Shown here piece by piece: positions 1 through 8,545 of a stretch of 56,958 nucleotides of DNA. The notes under the pieces were generated by a model. That model made no database searches and was not told the DNA's origin. It worked only from the letters and a program-made list of their open reading frames with translations. The stretch is from Candidatus Sphingobacterium stercorigallinarum. GTDB taxonomy: Bacteria; Bacteroidota; Bacteroidia; Sphingobacteriales; Sphingobacteriaceae. The position numbers and the translations under genes were made by a program. The first letter of the stretch is position 1; each line of letters begins with the position of its first letter. Where the stretch lies: contig DXCW01000006.1 in assembly GCA_019115805.1 (NCBI GenBank), positions 1-56,958 of the forward strand, written 5' to 3'.

Positions 1-263
1 TCGAAAACACTTTACAAAGAAGCGGGAGGGACATCATAGCCATTAGTGAGGAGCAAATGGGAAGTTTTGCCGGGAATGTATTAGCCTTGAAAACTTTGGT
101 GGGCGACCCGCTCATTTGCATGAGCACACAGGCTTACGAATCCCTACAGGAGCAACAAATTAAGCGTTTAAAAAAGCATGGTAAACTTATTTATAACCAA
201 CTTTACAGCATAGAGCGCTACGGAGGTGGAGGGGCAAGATGCATGATGGCTGAGCTGTTTTAA
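1..263 (+). CDS. ctlX: C-terminal part of a CtlX-type citrulline/arginine-deiminase-like hydrolase (partial)
   Basis: The reading frame is open from base 3 to the TAA at 261-263, so the gene enters from the left edge and only its last 86 residues are seen. The end, GGGGARCMMAELF, is the usual C-terminus of the amidinotransferase/arginine deiminase-like fold, in which the Cys of a GGG-x-x-R-C motif is the catalytic nucleophile (visible residue 80). The fit is best to the citrulline-utilisation hydrolase (CtlX) subgroup, where a GGGG/S-ARCM ending is common, but another deiminase-like hydrolase cannot be excluded from this fragment. It converges on the Crp-like gene, with 17 bases between the two stops. 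The ATG at 57 is internal and not a start. Confidence 0.72.
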   Translation, partial: ENTLQRSGRDIIAISEEQMGSFAGNVLALKTLVGDPLICMSTQAYESLQEQQIKRLKKHGKLIYNQLYSIERYGGGGARCMMAELF

Positions 264-280
264 TACCGGGGTCTATAGGA

Positions 281-886
281 TTAGAAACTCCCTCCTTTAG
301 CGATTTCGCGTCGCACCCGGCTTAAACTCTCTGGAGTCACCCCCAAATACGCGGCGATCATCCATTGTGGGACACGCAGAAGCAACTCTGGATATAGCTC
401 CATAAACTCGAGATACCGTTGTTTGGCACTCATGCCCAGCAGAGACTGGATACGTCGTTGTAAAAAATAAATGCTTCGGTGCAATGATGTTTCCGTAAAA
501 CACGAGAATTCAAAGCGAAGTCGTGAGGCTTCGGAAAAGAACTCCGGGTCGAGGAAAACCACACGACTCGGCTCTATTGCTTTGATATAATATAACGAAG
601 GTTCATCGAAAAACATACTGGAGCGATCAGACACCAACCAATTTTCAGGTGCGAATTGCAAAATATGTTCATCGCCCTTTTCATCCAAGGAAACAAATTG
701 CAACAAGCCTTCATCCACGAACAAAAAGTGCCGGCACACCTCCCCCGCCCGTAAAATATATTGATTATGCTCGAGGGTTCTAAATTCAATATGGGAAGCC
801 AACACGTCAAAATCGCTGTCTTCCAATCCGGCTTTTTCGGAGTAATACCGATAAAAATTAGTGTCCTTTAAGCTTTCTTCAAACAT
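281..886 (-). CDS. Crp/Fnr-family transcriptional regulator
   Basis: This 201-residue protein has the layout of small Bacteroidota Crp/Fnr regulators. An N-terminal cyclic-nucleotide-binding-like beta-roll lies at about residues 25-115 (ILRAGEVCRHFLFVDEG, then LQFAPENWL). A long connecting helix follows, then a C-terminal helix-turn-helix at about 170-193 (VPQWMIAAYLGVTPESLSRV). The Arg-rich recognition helix is intact. The beta-roll lacks the Arg-Ala signature expected for cAMP binding, so its ligand is unknown. The ATG lies one base after the bshC stop, so the two are probably co-transcribed. Targets cannot be read from the sequence; a role linked to thiol or redox state is only a guess from the neighbour. 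Confidence 0.88.
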   Translation of the reverse strand: MFEESLKDTNFYRYYSEKAGLEDSDFDVLASHIEFRTLEHNQYILRAGEVCRHFLFVDEGLLQFVSLDEKGDEHILQFAPENWLVSDRSSMFFDEPSLYYIKAIEPSRVVFLDPEFFSEASRLRFEFSCFTETSLHRSIYFLQRRIQSLLGMSAKQRYLEFMELYPELLLRVPQWMIAAYLGVTPESLSRVRREIAKGGSF

Positions 887-887
887 A

Positions 888-2480
888 TCAGTACAAGATG
901 GTGAATTTAAAATCCAAAGGGTTAAAACTTTTCATCAACTCAGGAATCAGATCTACGCCATGTTTTAAGTACAGCTCGGCAAAATTGTCCGTGCGCTCCT
1001 GTAACGCCCCTCCGGGAAATAATTTGTCTTTTAACCGTTGAATCTGTATCAATGCCTCCTGATGGTTACGTTTTTCGGCTTTTAATAGCTTTTTCTCCAG
1101 ACTATTCAACGCTTTTTTCAAACGCGCTTTAACCGCTTCGGTGCTCGGACCCAAACTCGGATCTATTTTGTGCGTGCGCAACTTAATCTTCGCGAAAACA
1201 GCATTTAACTCCATGCGCTCATCCTGCAAATTTAGGCGGTGCTTGGTTTGCCGTTTTACGAAATCATTTTTCAACGTATCGGCTGGCTTGAAGATACTTT
1301 TAAAGGTTAGGTCCAATCGATACACTTTTCCTGCAGTCTGATCGTCGGTAATCAAAGCCGAATTTCGCGGTATTAACACCGGAAAAGCTTGTCCATAATG
1401 GTCAAAGCAAGCTTTAAGCTGCAACCAGTAAGAAATTTCTGCTCCGCCGCCTACATAGGCTAAATTGGGTAAAATCATCTCCTGATATAAGGGCCGTGTC
1501 ACCACATTTGGGCTGAACCGTTCGGGATGTTGTTGTATTTCTTTAATCAACTCGGCCTTATTCCAACGTATGGGTTGGTGAAGCACCTCATAATCCCCAT
1601 CATCGGTCTGGACAATACGCTCTCGAAATTGATCGGTCAAATAAAAGAAGTTGATTTCCCTGGGATGTACCTGGGAGGAGAAACCCAAGTCTCCCAACGC
1701 TTTCGAGGTCGTGCTGATCGTACGATAACTATGCTGGTTGATGATGTCGTCTTGAATAACGGGCGAAAAGATCTCCTTGAGGCTGCGCTGATCCGCGTCT
1801 AGGACGATTAAACCATATTGTTTAAACAGGGAGTTTACGAAATAACGCGTGGCGTCTGCTAAATTCGGGCTGTGTAGGTAGGCTCGATGAACCAGCTCTG
1901 TCAATTGGCTTGCATTTTCGGACAAACCAAAGGTATTGCAATATTCCTTAACCGTTTCGGTGATTGTTTCGGTGGAAATGCGTCCCGTCGCCGCCGTATC
2001 TGGCACCTGCCAGGAAATGGTTTTTCCGAACACCTTCGTATGATTAATTTCTTGAAAATCGTGGTCTTCCGTTGCCATCCAGTACACCGGAACAAATTCG
2101 TACTCGGGAAATTGCTCTTTTAAATCTTGAGCCAGACGGATAGTAGAAACAATTTTAAATATGAAATAAAGAGGCCCTGTGAAAATATTCAGTTGATGCC
2201 CAGTGGTGACGGTGAACGTTTGTGGGTCTTGTAATCTGCTGATATTCTCCGCGACTTCTGGAGAGCTGGATAACAACTCTTCCCCGTACTGCTCCCTAAG
2301 ACTGCGAACTAAAAGTGCCCTGTGTGCAAAGGCAGCTTTACTCTTTATTTGGCTTTCCAGCCCCTCCCGATCCGGGCGATGACCAAAAAAAGGTTGTAAA
2401 ACGGGATCATTATTTAAGTATGCCAGAAGATTTTTTGAAAAACTCTGGGTGTCTTTATACTCAATATAGGTGGCTTTCAT
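888..2480 (-). CDS. bshC: Bacillithiol biosynthesis cysteine-adding enzyme BshC
   Basis: BshC adds cysteine to glucosaminyl-malate, the last step of bacillithiol synthesis in the cytoplasm. From the chosen start the protein has 530 residues, the normal length. Family landmarks are VTTGHQLNIFTGPLY at 91-105 and PVYWMATEDHDF at 131-142, the nucleotidyltransferase-like core. A Lys-rich helical coiled-coil stretch follows at roughly 425-505. A longer frame begins at 2534, but homologues usually start at MKAT, so 2480 is preferred; no strong ribosome site decides it. The gene sits 90 bases after rimO and one base before the Crp-like gene. bshA and bshB are not in the window. Confidence 0.93.
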   Translation of the reverse strand: MKATYIEYKDTQSFSKNLLAYLNNDPVLQPFFGHRPDREGLESQIKSKAAFAHRALLVRSLREQYGEELLSSSPEVAENISRLQDPQTFTVTTGHQLNIFTGPLYFIFKIVSTIRLAQDLKEQFPEYEFVPVYWMATEDHDFQEINHTKVFGKTISWQVPDTAATGRISTETITETVKEYCNTFGLSENASQLTELVHRAYLHSPNLADATRYFVNSLFKQYGLIVLDADQRSLKEIFSPVIQDDIINQHSYRTISTTSKALGDLGFSSQVHPREINFFYLTDQFRERIVQTDDGDYEVLHQPIRWNKAELIKEIQQHPERFSPNVVTRPLYQEMILPNLAYVGGGAEISYWLQLKACFDHYGQAFPVLIPRNSALITDDQTAGKVYRLDLTFKSIFKPADTLKNDFVKRQTKHRLNLQDERMELNAVFAKIKLRTHKIDPSLGPSTEAVKARLKKALNSLEKKLLKAEKRNHQEALIQIQRLKDKLFPGGALQERTDNFAELYLKHGVDLIPELMKSFNPLDFKFTILY

Positions 2481-2570
2481 CTCGCTAAGATTTCGCAATT
2501 TGTAAACGTAAATGTTTTCCAAAATACGAAACAAATAACAATGCCTGCATCAGAACCGGTAATTTTTCCG

Positions 2571-3905
2571 TTATTTTACGATATCACCATATAAGTCAAA
2601 ATCCTCTGCTCGATTCACGCGCACATGGATAAAGCCGCCCACTGATGCATAATTCGTCTTGGCGTCTAAGATCACCTCATTATCGACTTCTGGAGAATCC
2701 TGCTCTGTTCTACCGATCCAATAATCTCCGTCCATCCGATCAATAAGCACTTTGAATTCCTGACCAACTTTCTCTTGATTGATCTCATAGGAAATCCCTT
2801 GCTGCAATTCCATAATCTGTTCGACACGATCTTGCTTTATTTCCTCAGGTACATCGTCCTGTAAATTGTAAGCGTGTGTCTTTTCCTCATGTGAATAGGT
2901 AAAACAACCTAGTCGATCAAATCGGGTCGTTTCCACCCATTCCGACATTTCCTGGAAATCGGCTTCCGTTTCACCTGGGTACCCACAAATTAAGGTCGTG
3001 CGTAGCGCGATATCGGGCACTTTATCGCGAATCTTATTCACCAAATCAATCTGCTTTTGTTTCGAAGTACCCCTACGCATAGATTTCAGCATGTGATCTG
3101 AAATGTGCTGAAGCGGCATGTCTAAATAGTTGCAAATATTCGATCGCTCATTCATCGCGTCCAGAATATCCATCGGAAAGCCAGAAGGGTAAGCGTACTG
3201 CAGGCGAATCCACTCGATGCCTTCTACATCAGAAAGATGCCTTAACAAATCCGCTAGATTACGCTTGCCATATATATCTAAACCATAATACGTCAGATCT
3301 TGAGCAATCAGGATAAGCTCCTTGGTCCCGCCAGCGGCAAGAAATCTAGCCTCTTTCACCAGCTCGTCAATAGGCTTCGATACGTGTTTCCCGCGCATCA
3401 GAGGAATAGCACAGAATGAACAAGGACGATTACAGCCTTCGGCTATTTTAAAATAGGCGAAATGAGAAGGAGTGGATAACAGGCGTTCGCCAATGAGTTC
3501 GTGCCGATAATCCGCTCCGATAGAACTCAACAGATCTGGCAAGTCATTGGTTCCGAAATACGCATCAACGCTGGAAATCTCCGTTTCCAACTCTGGTTTA
3601 TAGCGCTCCGAGAGACAACCCGTCACAATCACCTTTTTTAATTTCCCTTGATCTTTGAGTGCCGCGTATTGCAATATGGTATCAATGGACTCTTGTTTGG
3701 CGTTATCTATAAAGCCACAAGTATTGATGACAACTATATCATCGGACTGAATGTGGTCCGATTCATGAACGACATCAATCTGATTGCCTTTCAATTGCCC
3801 CATTAACACTTCGCTATCGTGGATGTTCTTCGAGCAACCTAAGGTAACGACATTGACTCGGCCTTTTTTCGGTTGACCTACCGATTGAACTTGTTTCGTT
3901 TTCAT
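2571..3905 (-). CDS. rimO: Ribosomal protein S12 methylthiotransferase RimO
   Basis: RimO is a radical-SAM enzyme with two [4Fe-4S] clusters. It methylthiolates the conserved aspartate of ribosomal protein S12. The 444-residue protein shows the three N-terminal cluster cysteines (C24 in TLGCSKN, C63 in NTCGFID, C97 in TGCLSER) and the radical-SAM CxxxCxxC in EGCNRPCSFC (C158, C162, C165). A C-terminal TRAM-like RNA-binding domain lies at about 375-440. The SKN after the first Cys separates RimO from MiaB, which has a different local motif. It starts 10 bases after ftsY, in the conserved L28-L33-DUF4295-FtsY-RimO order of this phylum. Confidence 0.97.
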   Translation of the reverse strand: MKTKQVQSVGQPKKGRVNVVTLGCSKNIHDSEVLMGQLKGNQIDVVHESDHIQSDDIVVINTCGFIDNAKQESIDTILQYAALKDQGKLKKVIVTGCLSERYKPELETEISSVDAYFGTNDLPDLLSSIGADYRHELIGERLLSTPSHFAYFKIAEGCNRPCSFCAIPLMRGKHVSKPIDELVKEARFLAAGGTKELILIAQDLTYYGLDIYGKRNLADLLRHLSDVEGIEWIRLQYAYPSGFPMDILDAMNERSNICNYLDMPLQHISDHMLKSMRRGTSKQKQIDLVNKIRDKVPDIALRTTLICGYPGETEADFQEMSEWVETTRFDRLGCFTYSHEEKTHAYNLQDDVPEEIKQDRVEQIMELQQGISYEINQEKVGQEFKVLIDRMDGDYWIGRTEQDSPEVDNEVILDAKTNYASVGGFIHVRVNRAEDFDLYGDIVK

Positions 3906-3915
3906 GTAATTTTCC

Positions 3916-4878
3916 CTACTTGAACAGCGACTCTACAAAGTCTTTTTTATTAAAAAGCTGCAGATCACCTATCTTCTCTCCCACCCCAATATATTTGACT
4001 GGAATTTTAAACTGGTCCGAAATCCCTATAACCACTCCTCCCTTGGCCGTCCCGTCTAGTTTGGTGAGTGCGAGCGCATTTACATCCGTGGCTTGCGTAA
4101 ACTGAGTGGCTTGCTCGATGGCATTTTGTCCAGTTGATGCATCAAGGACGAGCAAGATCTCGTGAGGTGCATCAGGGACAACCTTTTGCATCACGTTTTT
4201 TATTTTCGTCAACTCATTCATCAACCCCACTTTATTGTGTAACCTACCAGCGGTATCGATGATGGCCACGTCGTCCCCATTAGAAACCGCAGACTTGACG
4301 GTATCGAATGCAACTGACGCTGGGTCCGATCCCATCGGTTGAGCCACGACACGCACGCCAGCTCGTTCCCCCCAGAGCTGAATCTGATCGACAGCGGCAG
4401 CCCTGAACGTATCGGCTGCTCCCAATACAACAGCGTTTCCGGCGGCTTTTAATTGATGAGCCAATTTACCTATGGTCGTTGTCTTTCCTACGCCATTAAC
4501 CCCCACAACCATAATCACATAGGGCTTATGGTTTCCGTATTCGAAGTTCTCAAAATCGTTGCTATTATTTTCGGCAAGGAGTCCTTGTATCTCGTCCTTT
4601 AACAGACTATTTAAATCGTCCGTGGTCACATATTTATCCTGCGCGGCACGTTGTTGAATACGCTCTACGATCTTCAGAGTCGTACTTACTCCTACGTCAG
4701 AGGTGACCAACACTTCTTCTAGGTTATCTAACACATCATCGTCAATGGTCGACTTTCCTACGACAGCTTTCGTAATTTTGGAAAAAAAGCCTTCTTTTGT
4801 CTTTTCCAACCCCTTGTCTAGCGCTTCTTGCGCCTCTGGAGTTTCTTGCTTCTTTTTAAAAAAATCAAATAGTCCCAT
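3916..4878 (-). CDS. ftsY: Signal recognition particle receptor FtsY
   Basis: FtsY is the membrane-associated SRP receptor GTPase that docks ribosome-nascent chains at the translocon. The 320-residue protein has a short N-terminal region, an NG-type helical bundle and the GTPase domain: GVNGVGKTT at 126-134 (P-loop), DTAGR at 208-212 and TKLDG at 272-276. It lacks the long acidic A domain of the E. coli protein, as is usual in Bacteroidota; membrane targeting probably relies on the N-terminal amphipathic MGLFDFFKKK. It follows a terminator-like hairpin after DUF4295, so it probably has its own promoter or is reached by read-through. Confidence 0.97.
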   Translation of the reverse strand: MGLFDFFKKKQETPEAQEALDKGLEKTKEGFFSKITKAVVGKSTIDDDVLDNLEEVLVTSDVGVSTTLKIVERIQQRAAQDKYVTTDDLNSLLKDEIQGLLAENNSNDFENFEYGNHKPYVIMVVGVNGVGKTTTIGKLAHQLKAAGNAVVLGAADTFRAAAVDQIQLWGERAGVRVVAQPMGSDPASVAFDTVKSAVSNGDDVAIIDTAGRLHNKVGLMNELTKIKNVMQKVVPDAPHEILLVLDASTGQNAIEQATQFTQATDVNALALTKLDGTAKGGVVIGISDQFKIPVKYIGVGEKIGDLQLFNKKDFVESLFK

Positions 4879-4940
4879 ACTGGATGTGTTATAGCTATTG
4901 GAATCCTCAAACGCCCAAATATACTGAAATACCGAATACT

Positions 4941-4972
4941 AAAAAAGCCCCTTTGGATACACCAAAACGGCT
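4941..4972 (-). terminator. Rho-independent-type terminator after rpmB-rpmG-DUF4295
   Basis: On the minus strand an 11-bp imperfect stem (arms at 4946-4956 and 4962-4972, two mismatches, 5-base loop) is followed by a run of T. It lies between the DUF4295 stop and the ftsY start, so it would end or attenuate the ribosomal-protein transcript. Confidence 0.6.
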
Positions 4973-5022
4973 ATTTATAAGGTTTTTAAAGAAAAACTTT
5001 AAAAAAAGGAATATCGACCCGC

Positions 5023-5184
5023 TTACTTAGTAGCAGAAGCAATCGCCTCTTTTACTTTATCGTTGTGTACCATACTCTCTTTGAAAGTATAGGCGCCGGT
5101 TTTCTCAGATCTAGCAGAGATGATAACCTTTGTAAATTCTTTACCACCACCTTTTTGTAATGATGCTACTGATTTCTTTGCCAT
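5023..5184 (-). CDS. DUF4295 family small basic protein
   Basis: This 53-residue ORF starts MAKKSVASLQKGGGKEF and ends IASATK. It is translated from an ATG 42 bases after the rpmG stop. It matches the DUF4295 family, a small Lys-rich protein found almost only in Bacteroidota and nearly always next to ribosomal proteins L28 and L33. Its function is not established. Size, charge and operon position suggest a ribosome- or RNA-associated role, which is inference. Confidence 0.88.
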   Translation of the reverse strand: MAKKSVASLQKGGGKEFTKVIISARSEKTGAYTFKESMVHNDKVKEAIASATK

Positions 5185-5226
5185 GGTATTGTATTTTTAA
5201 TCGAACCGTTAAGCCGGCTCAAATGA

Positions 5227-5409
5227 TTACTTAATTTCTTTGTGAACGGTTACTTTTCTCAAGACTGGGTTGAATTTCTTAAACTCTAAACGTTCTGTCG
5301 TGTTCTTTTTGTTTTTGGTGGTAATGTAACGAGACATTCCTGGAAGACCACTCTCTTTGTGCTCAGTACATTCTAAGATAACCTGTACTCTATTTCCTTT
5401 TTTTGCCAT
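5227..5409 (-). CDS. rpmG: 50S ribosomal protein L33
   Basis: This 60-residue basic protein starts [17 protein letters not shown] and contains [20 protein letters not shown], the diagnostic L33 core. It is a component of the large ribosomal subunit. Only one Cys is seen (ECTEH), so it is the zinc-free form without the CxxC pairs of zinc-binding L33. It lies between L28 and DUF4295 with 73- and 42-base gaps. Confidence 0.97.
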   Translation of the reverse strand: MAKKGNRVQVILECTEHKESGLPGMSRYITTKNKKNTTERLEFKKFNPVLRKVTVHKEIK

Positions 5410-5482
5410 TGCCTTACTTATTTTAGACCCTCACGGGTGAATTTCATGATTCTTTTTTATGCTGATAAACAGGCTTCAACAA

Positions 5483-5716
5483 CTAAATACGACCTCTTTT
5501 TACGAATTTATCAATAACCGCAGAGATTCCGTTTTTGTTGATCGTTTTTATCGCTGAAGTAGATACTTTCAACGTAATCCAAGTGTCTTCTTCCGGGATA
5601 TAAAAACGTTTAGTCTGTAAATTAGGATAAAATTTACGCTTTGTCTTAACGTTCGAGTGAGATACGTTATTTCCTTTTAATGCCTTTTTGCCTGTTAAAT
5701 CACAAATTCTTGACAT
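5483..5716 (-). CDS. rpmB: 50S ribosomal protein L28
   Basis: This 77-residue protein starts MSRICDLTGKKALKGNNVSH and ends with the Bacteroidota-type VIDKFVKRGRI. L28 binds 23S rRNA in the large subunit. The N-terminus has a single Cys rather than the full zinc ribbon of some paralogues. It is the first gene of the leftward L28-L33-DUF4295 set; its promoter should lie in the 207-base gap to 5924, where I could not find a convincing TAnnTTTG box. Confidence 0.97.
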   Translation of the reverse strand: MSRICDLTGKKALKGNNVSHSNVKTKRKFYPNLQTKRFYIPEEDTWITLKVSTSAIKTINKNGISAVIDKFVKRGRI

Positions 5717-5923
5717 GATATTCGATTTTTAATGTTGTTCGCTATGTTTTTCGTTTCTTAGAAACGAGTGTGCAAATATCTATATTTCTTTTGGGAAATA
5801 CAATAACAATTGTCGAATATTTTTAAGAAATATTGCAGGAGTAATGCAGAAGTAGACAAAAATACAGTATTTTGCATAGGTTTATAAATTTACATTGACA
5901 ATAGTTTTCAACAATTCACATCA

Positions 5924-6151
5924 ATGAACAAATACCTTTGGAGAGGACTCTTAGCCATCGGTTTAGGGATGGCAGGAATCTACTGGGGCATCCAACTCAT
6001 GGAGCAGGAAGAAGGCTGGTATAAGCTGGCGTTAACCTTGGGCGTGATCTTATTTGGCGTGGGATTCATAACCCTGATGTACCGACTGTTCCGATCGATT
6101 GACCGAAGCACGCTCTTAGAAAAGCGAAAAACACGACAAAAGGAAAAATAG
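5924..6151 (+). CDS. Small two-helix membrane protein, unknown function
   Basis: This 75-residue protein has two hydrophobic segments (about 7-25 and 34-56) and a strongly basic tail (EKRKTRQKEK) that should face the cytoplasm. No catalytic motif is visible. It ends 9 bases before recO and is probably co-transcribed with it. I do not recognise the family; support is the clean start after an AT-rich gap, the hydrophobicity pattern and the tight spacing. Confidence 0.7.
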   Translation: MNKYLWRGLLAIGLGMAGIYWGIQLMEQEEGWYKLALTLGVILFGVGFITLMYRLFRSIDRSTLLEKRKTRQKEK

Positions 6152-6160
6152 GAGCGAGGC

Positions 6161-6880
6161 ATGTTGCAACAGACTAAGGGTATTGCGCTAAAAGTAACAG
6201 ATTATTCGGAGAGCAGTGTGGTGGCACAAATTTATACCGAGACATTTGGTCTGCAATCGTATCTCATTAATGGCGCGAAAAAGCCAAGGGCCAAAATATC
6301 CACCCGAATGCTTCAGCCTTTTCACCTTTTAGAGCTAACCGTGTATCATAAAGAGACGGGAAATCTGCAACGAATCAAAGAGGCGAGTCAAAGTCCTGTA
6401 CTTCGGCGAATTCCACTAGATATCGTCAAGAGTTCTTTGGCGATTTATATCAATGAGGTTTTATATAAAGTGCTCCGCCACCAGCAAGCCGATCCACTGC
6501 TATACCAATTCCTAGAACATGCCATTATATGGCTGGATGAAGCCGAAACCGGATTGGCTAATTTTCATTTAGTTTTTTTAGCAAAGCTTACCCATTTTTT
6601 AGGGTTCAAACCCCGGCTATCTCATCACCGCTACTTTAACTTGATGGAGGGAGAGTTTAGCCAACAAATGCCGCCTCATGTGTTTATGATGGATCAGCCT
6701 TATAGTGATATACTTCGGCTGATCTTTGAGAGCAATTTTTCAGATTGTAACAAAATTAAACTCTCCACGAATGACCGCAGCTATCTTCTGGAAAAAATCA
6801 TCGATTTCTACCGGTTGCATACCGAGAACTTCGGTCAGCTAAACTCCACCGCTATTTTAGAACAGGTTTTCGAGTTCTAG
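6161..6880 (+). CDS. recO: DNA repair protein RecO
   Basis: RecO helps load RecA on SSB-coated single-stranded DNA in the RecFOR gap-repair pathway. The 239-residue length is typical. The N-terminal OB-fold is recognisable (TKGIALKVTDYSESSVVAQIY, here cut to the first strands; TETFGLQSYLINGAKKPRAK with the basic DNA-binding loop), followed by the helical domain. The zinc cysteines of some RecO proteins are absent, as is common in Bacteroidota. It shares the downstream hairpin at 6908-6936 with the converging cold-shock gene. Confidence 0.93.
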   Translation: MLQQTKGIALKVTDYSESSVVAQIYTETFGLQSYLINGAKKPRAKISTRMLQPFHLLELTVYHKETGNLQRIKEASQSPVLRRIPLDIVKSSLAIYINEVLYKVLRHQQADPLLYQFLEHAIIWLDEAETGLANFHLVFLAKLTHFLGFKPRLSHHRYFNLMEGEFSQQMPPHVFMMDQPYSDILRLIFESNFSDCNKIKLSTNDRSYLLEKIIDFYRLHTENFGQLNSTAILEQVFEF

Positions 6881-6907
6881 ACCGAAGCAGCCGCCTGATA
6901 AACGTCA

Positions 6908-6936
6908 AAAACCCGCTGACGAGGTCAACGGGTTTT
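6908..6936. terminator. Bidirectional terminator between recO and the cold-shock gene
   Basis: Two 13-base arms (6908-6920 and 6924-6936) pair with one mismatch around a GAG loop. The arms begin with A and end with T runs, so the hairpin can act on both strands. It lies between the stops of two converging genes. Confidence 0.8.
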
Positions 6937-6961
6937 CCACAATAAATATATTGATCTAATC

Positions 6962-7153
6962 TTAGATAAGTTTTACATTTACCGCGTTAAGGCCTTTTCT
7001 GCCTTGTTGGACTTCGTACGATACATGGTCGTTCTCACGCACCTTGTCTACTAACCCCGAAACGTGAACAAAAATCTCACTTTCGCCTGAATTTGGAATG
7101 ATGAAACCGAAACCTTTGGCTTCATTAAAGAATTTTACTACTCCTTCTTGCAT
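6962..7153 (-). CDS. Cold-shock domain protein (CspA family)
   Basis: This 63-residue single cold-shock domain binds single-stranded RNA/DNA and acts as an RNA chaperone. RNP1 is KGFGFI (13-18) and RNP2 is IFVHVS (27-32), both intact. The N-terminal MQEGVVKFFNEAKGFGF is standard for the Bacteroidota form. About 150 AT-rich bases lie between its start and the divergent SIMPL gene and could hold a structured 5' leader, but I could not define one. Confidence 0.95.
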   Translation of the reverse strand: MQEGVVKFFNEAKGFGFIIPNSGESEIFVHVSGLVDKVRENDHVSYEVQQGRKGLNAVNVKLI

Positions 7154-7305
7154 AACTGTTTTACTATAATTTTTCTAAAGATATCATATTTTTTTGAATA
7201 CAACTTAAAAAAATAATAGATCGTAAATTAAACATTTTGGAACTGTTCTTGTCTATCTATTGTCAATCGAAAGAATCAAATTGACCTTTTGAAAAAAGAA
7301 AAATT

Positions 7306-8034
7306 ATGAAGAACATTTTTACACTCATGGCGCTAATTGGCCTGTTAAGCATGGCAAATGCACAAACTACAACTATGGAAAACACGCGAAGAATCGCTAC
7401 TCGCGGTTATGCTGAAAAAGAAGTCACACCTGATATTATTTATTTGTCCATCTCGTTACGAGAATACTACGAAAAGGGAAATGTTAAGAAAAAAGTGACA
7501 ATCGATAAATTGGAAAAAGAACTGTTTGACGCGGCAATGAAGTATGGGGTCAAAAAGGAAGACTTTACCGTGCAGAATATTTATAGTTACAACGTTCGAG
7601 ATGAAGAAAAGAAGAAGACAGACGAGCTACTACAAGGGCGCCAATACCGCATCAAGGTAACCAACTTGAACAACCTCAATCCAATGATGGCGGAATTGGA
7701 CGCGGAAGGATTACAAAGCACCTCCGTGGGGGGCTACGATCATTCCCAGAAGCGTGAAATTGAAAAACAATTAAAAACAACCGCAGTGAAGGATGCACGT
7801 GCAAATGCGGAAATTTTAGCTGCTGCCGATAGCGAGCAAGTCGGGCAATTGATTATGATAAACGATAACAGTAATTTGAACTGGAACGATATCATGCCAC
7901 AACCACGGGCATATGCGATGGCTGCTAAAACAGCAAGTGCAGATGCTATCGGGGGTACGGCCGAAAGTCTTAATCTTGAGGTACGCCCTATTAAACTAAC
8001 CTGTAATATCGATGCGGTCTTCGAGATCAAATAA
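7306..8034 (+). CDS. Secreted SIMPL (DUF541) domain protein
   Basis: This 242-residue protein has a signal peptide (residues 1-19, cleaved near MANA-Q) and a SIMPL/DUF541 domain. It starts with the typical ATRGYAEKEVTPDIIYLSIS (about 31-50) and includes the conserved region NNLNPMMAELDAEGL. These periplasmic or outer-membrane proteins form oligomeric rings in some species; no enzymatic role is established. The family normally binds no cofactor and none is visible here. The 3' end overlaps the DUF4112 gene by 23 bases in another frame, which suggests translational coupling. Confidence 0.88.
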   Translation: MKNIFTLMALIGLLSMANAQTTTMENTRRIATRGYAEKEVTPDIIYLSISLREYYEKGNVKKKVTIDKLEKELFDAAMKYGVKKEDFTVQNIYSYNVRDEEKKKTDELLQGRQYRIKVTNLNNLNPMMAELDAEGLQSTSVGGYDHSQKREIEKQLKTTAVKDARANAEILAAADSEQVGQLIMINDNSNLNWNDIMPQPRAYAMAAKTASADAIGGTAESLNLEVRPIKLTCNIDAVFEIK

Positions 8035-8515
8035 CATTCAAGAGCTCAGCAACAATAATTTTAACCGTGAAGCGGGATTACGGTGGGTACAACGACTGTC
8101 CATTTTGATGGACAGTCGTTTTCGTATAGGCCAATTCCGTTTTGGCCTAGATCCGCTTTTGAATCTCATCCCGTTTGCCGGACAAATCCTGTCTTGGCTC
8201 ATCTCAATCATGCTTGTAGGAATCATTATGCGTTATGGCGCTAGCAAGCAACTGCTGATTCGGATGATTTGGAACATAAGCTGGGACGCTATTCTGGGAG
8301 CCATTCCTGTATTCGGACACGTGTACGATTTCTTTAATAAAGCCAATCAAAAGAATGTAAAGCTGCTCACTGAACATTACCAGGAAAACAAGTACCAGGG
8401 CAGTGCTTGGCCATTGATCATCGGGATCTGTGCCCTGATTACGCTATTGATACTGCTGGTCTTCATTCTAGTCTACTTCCTTTTCTCTTGGGTATTCGAC
8501 GCACTCTTTTTGTAG
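8012..8515 (+). CDS. DUF4112 domain membrane protein
   Basis: This 167-residue protein carries the DUF4112 pattern LSILMDSRFRIGQFRFGLDPLLNLIPF (diagnostic parts LMDSRFRIG and GLDPLLNLIPF, about 32-52). Membrane segments follow at about 55-72 and 85-102, with a third at about 134-163. The middle PVFGHVYDFFNKANQKN is also characteristic. The function is unknown. The ATG at 8012 is inside the SIMPL gene; the nearest later in-frame Met would cut into the domain, so the overlapping start is kept. Confidence 0.85.
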   Translation: MRSSRSNNIQELSNNNFNREAGLRWVQRLSILMDSRFRIGQFRFGLDPLLNLIPFAGQILSWLISIMLVGIIMRYGASKQLLIRMIWNISWDAILGAIPVFGHVYDFFNKANQKNVKLLTEHYQENKYQGSAWPLIIGICALITLLILLVFILVYFLFSWVFDALFL

Positions 8516-8541
8516 CCTTTGTATTTTAAATCTTATTTTTG
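8509..8541 (+). promoter_or_regulatory. Bacteroidota-type promoter for the DUF4359 gene
   Basis: The -33-like TTTG at 8509-8512 and the -7 box TATTTTTG at 8534-8541 match TTTG/TAnnTTTG with 21 bases between them. The next gene starts at 8546, so its leader would be almost absent. Confidence 0.55.
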
Positions 8542-8545
8542 TCCG

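Noticed and set aside
8281-8320. CACGTG at about 8319 in the DUF4112 gene and at about 15630 as further parS sites
   Set aside because: Only the central six bases match; the flanking arms differ from the parS palindrome.
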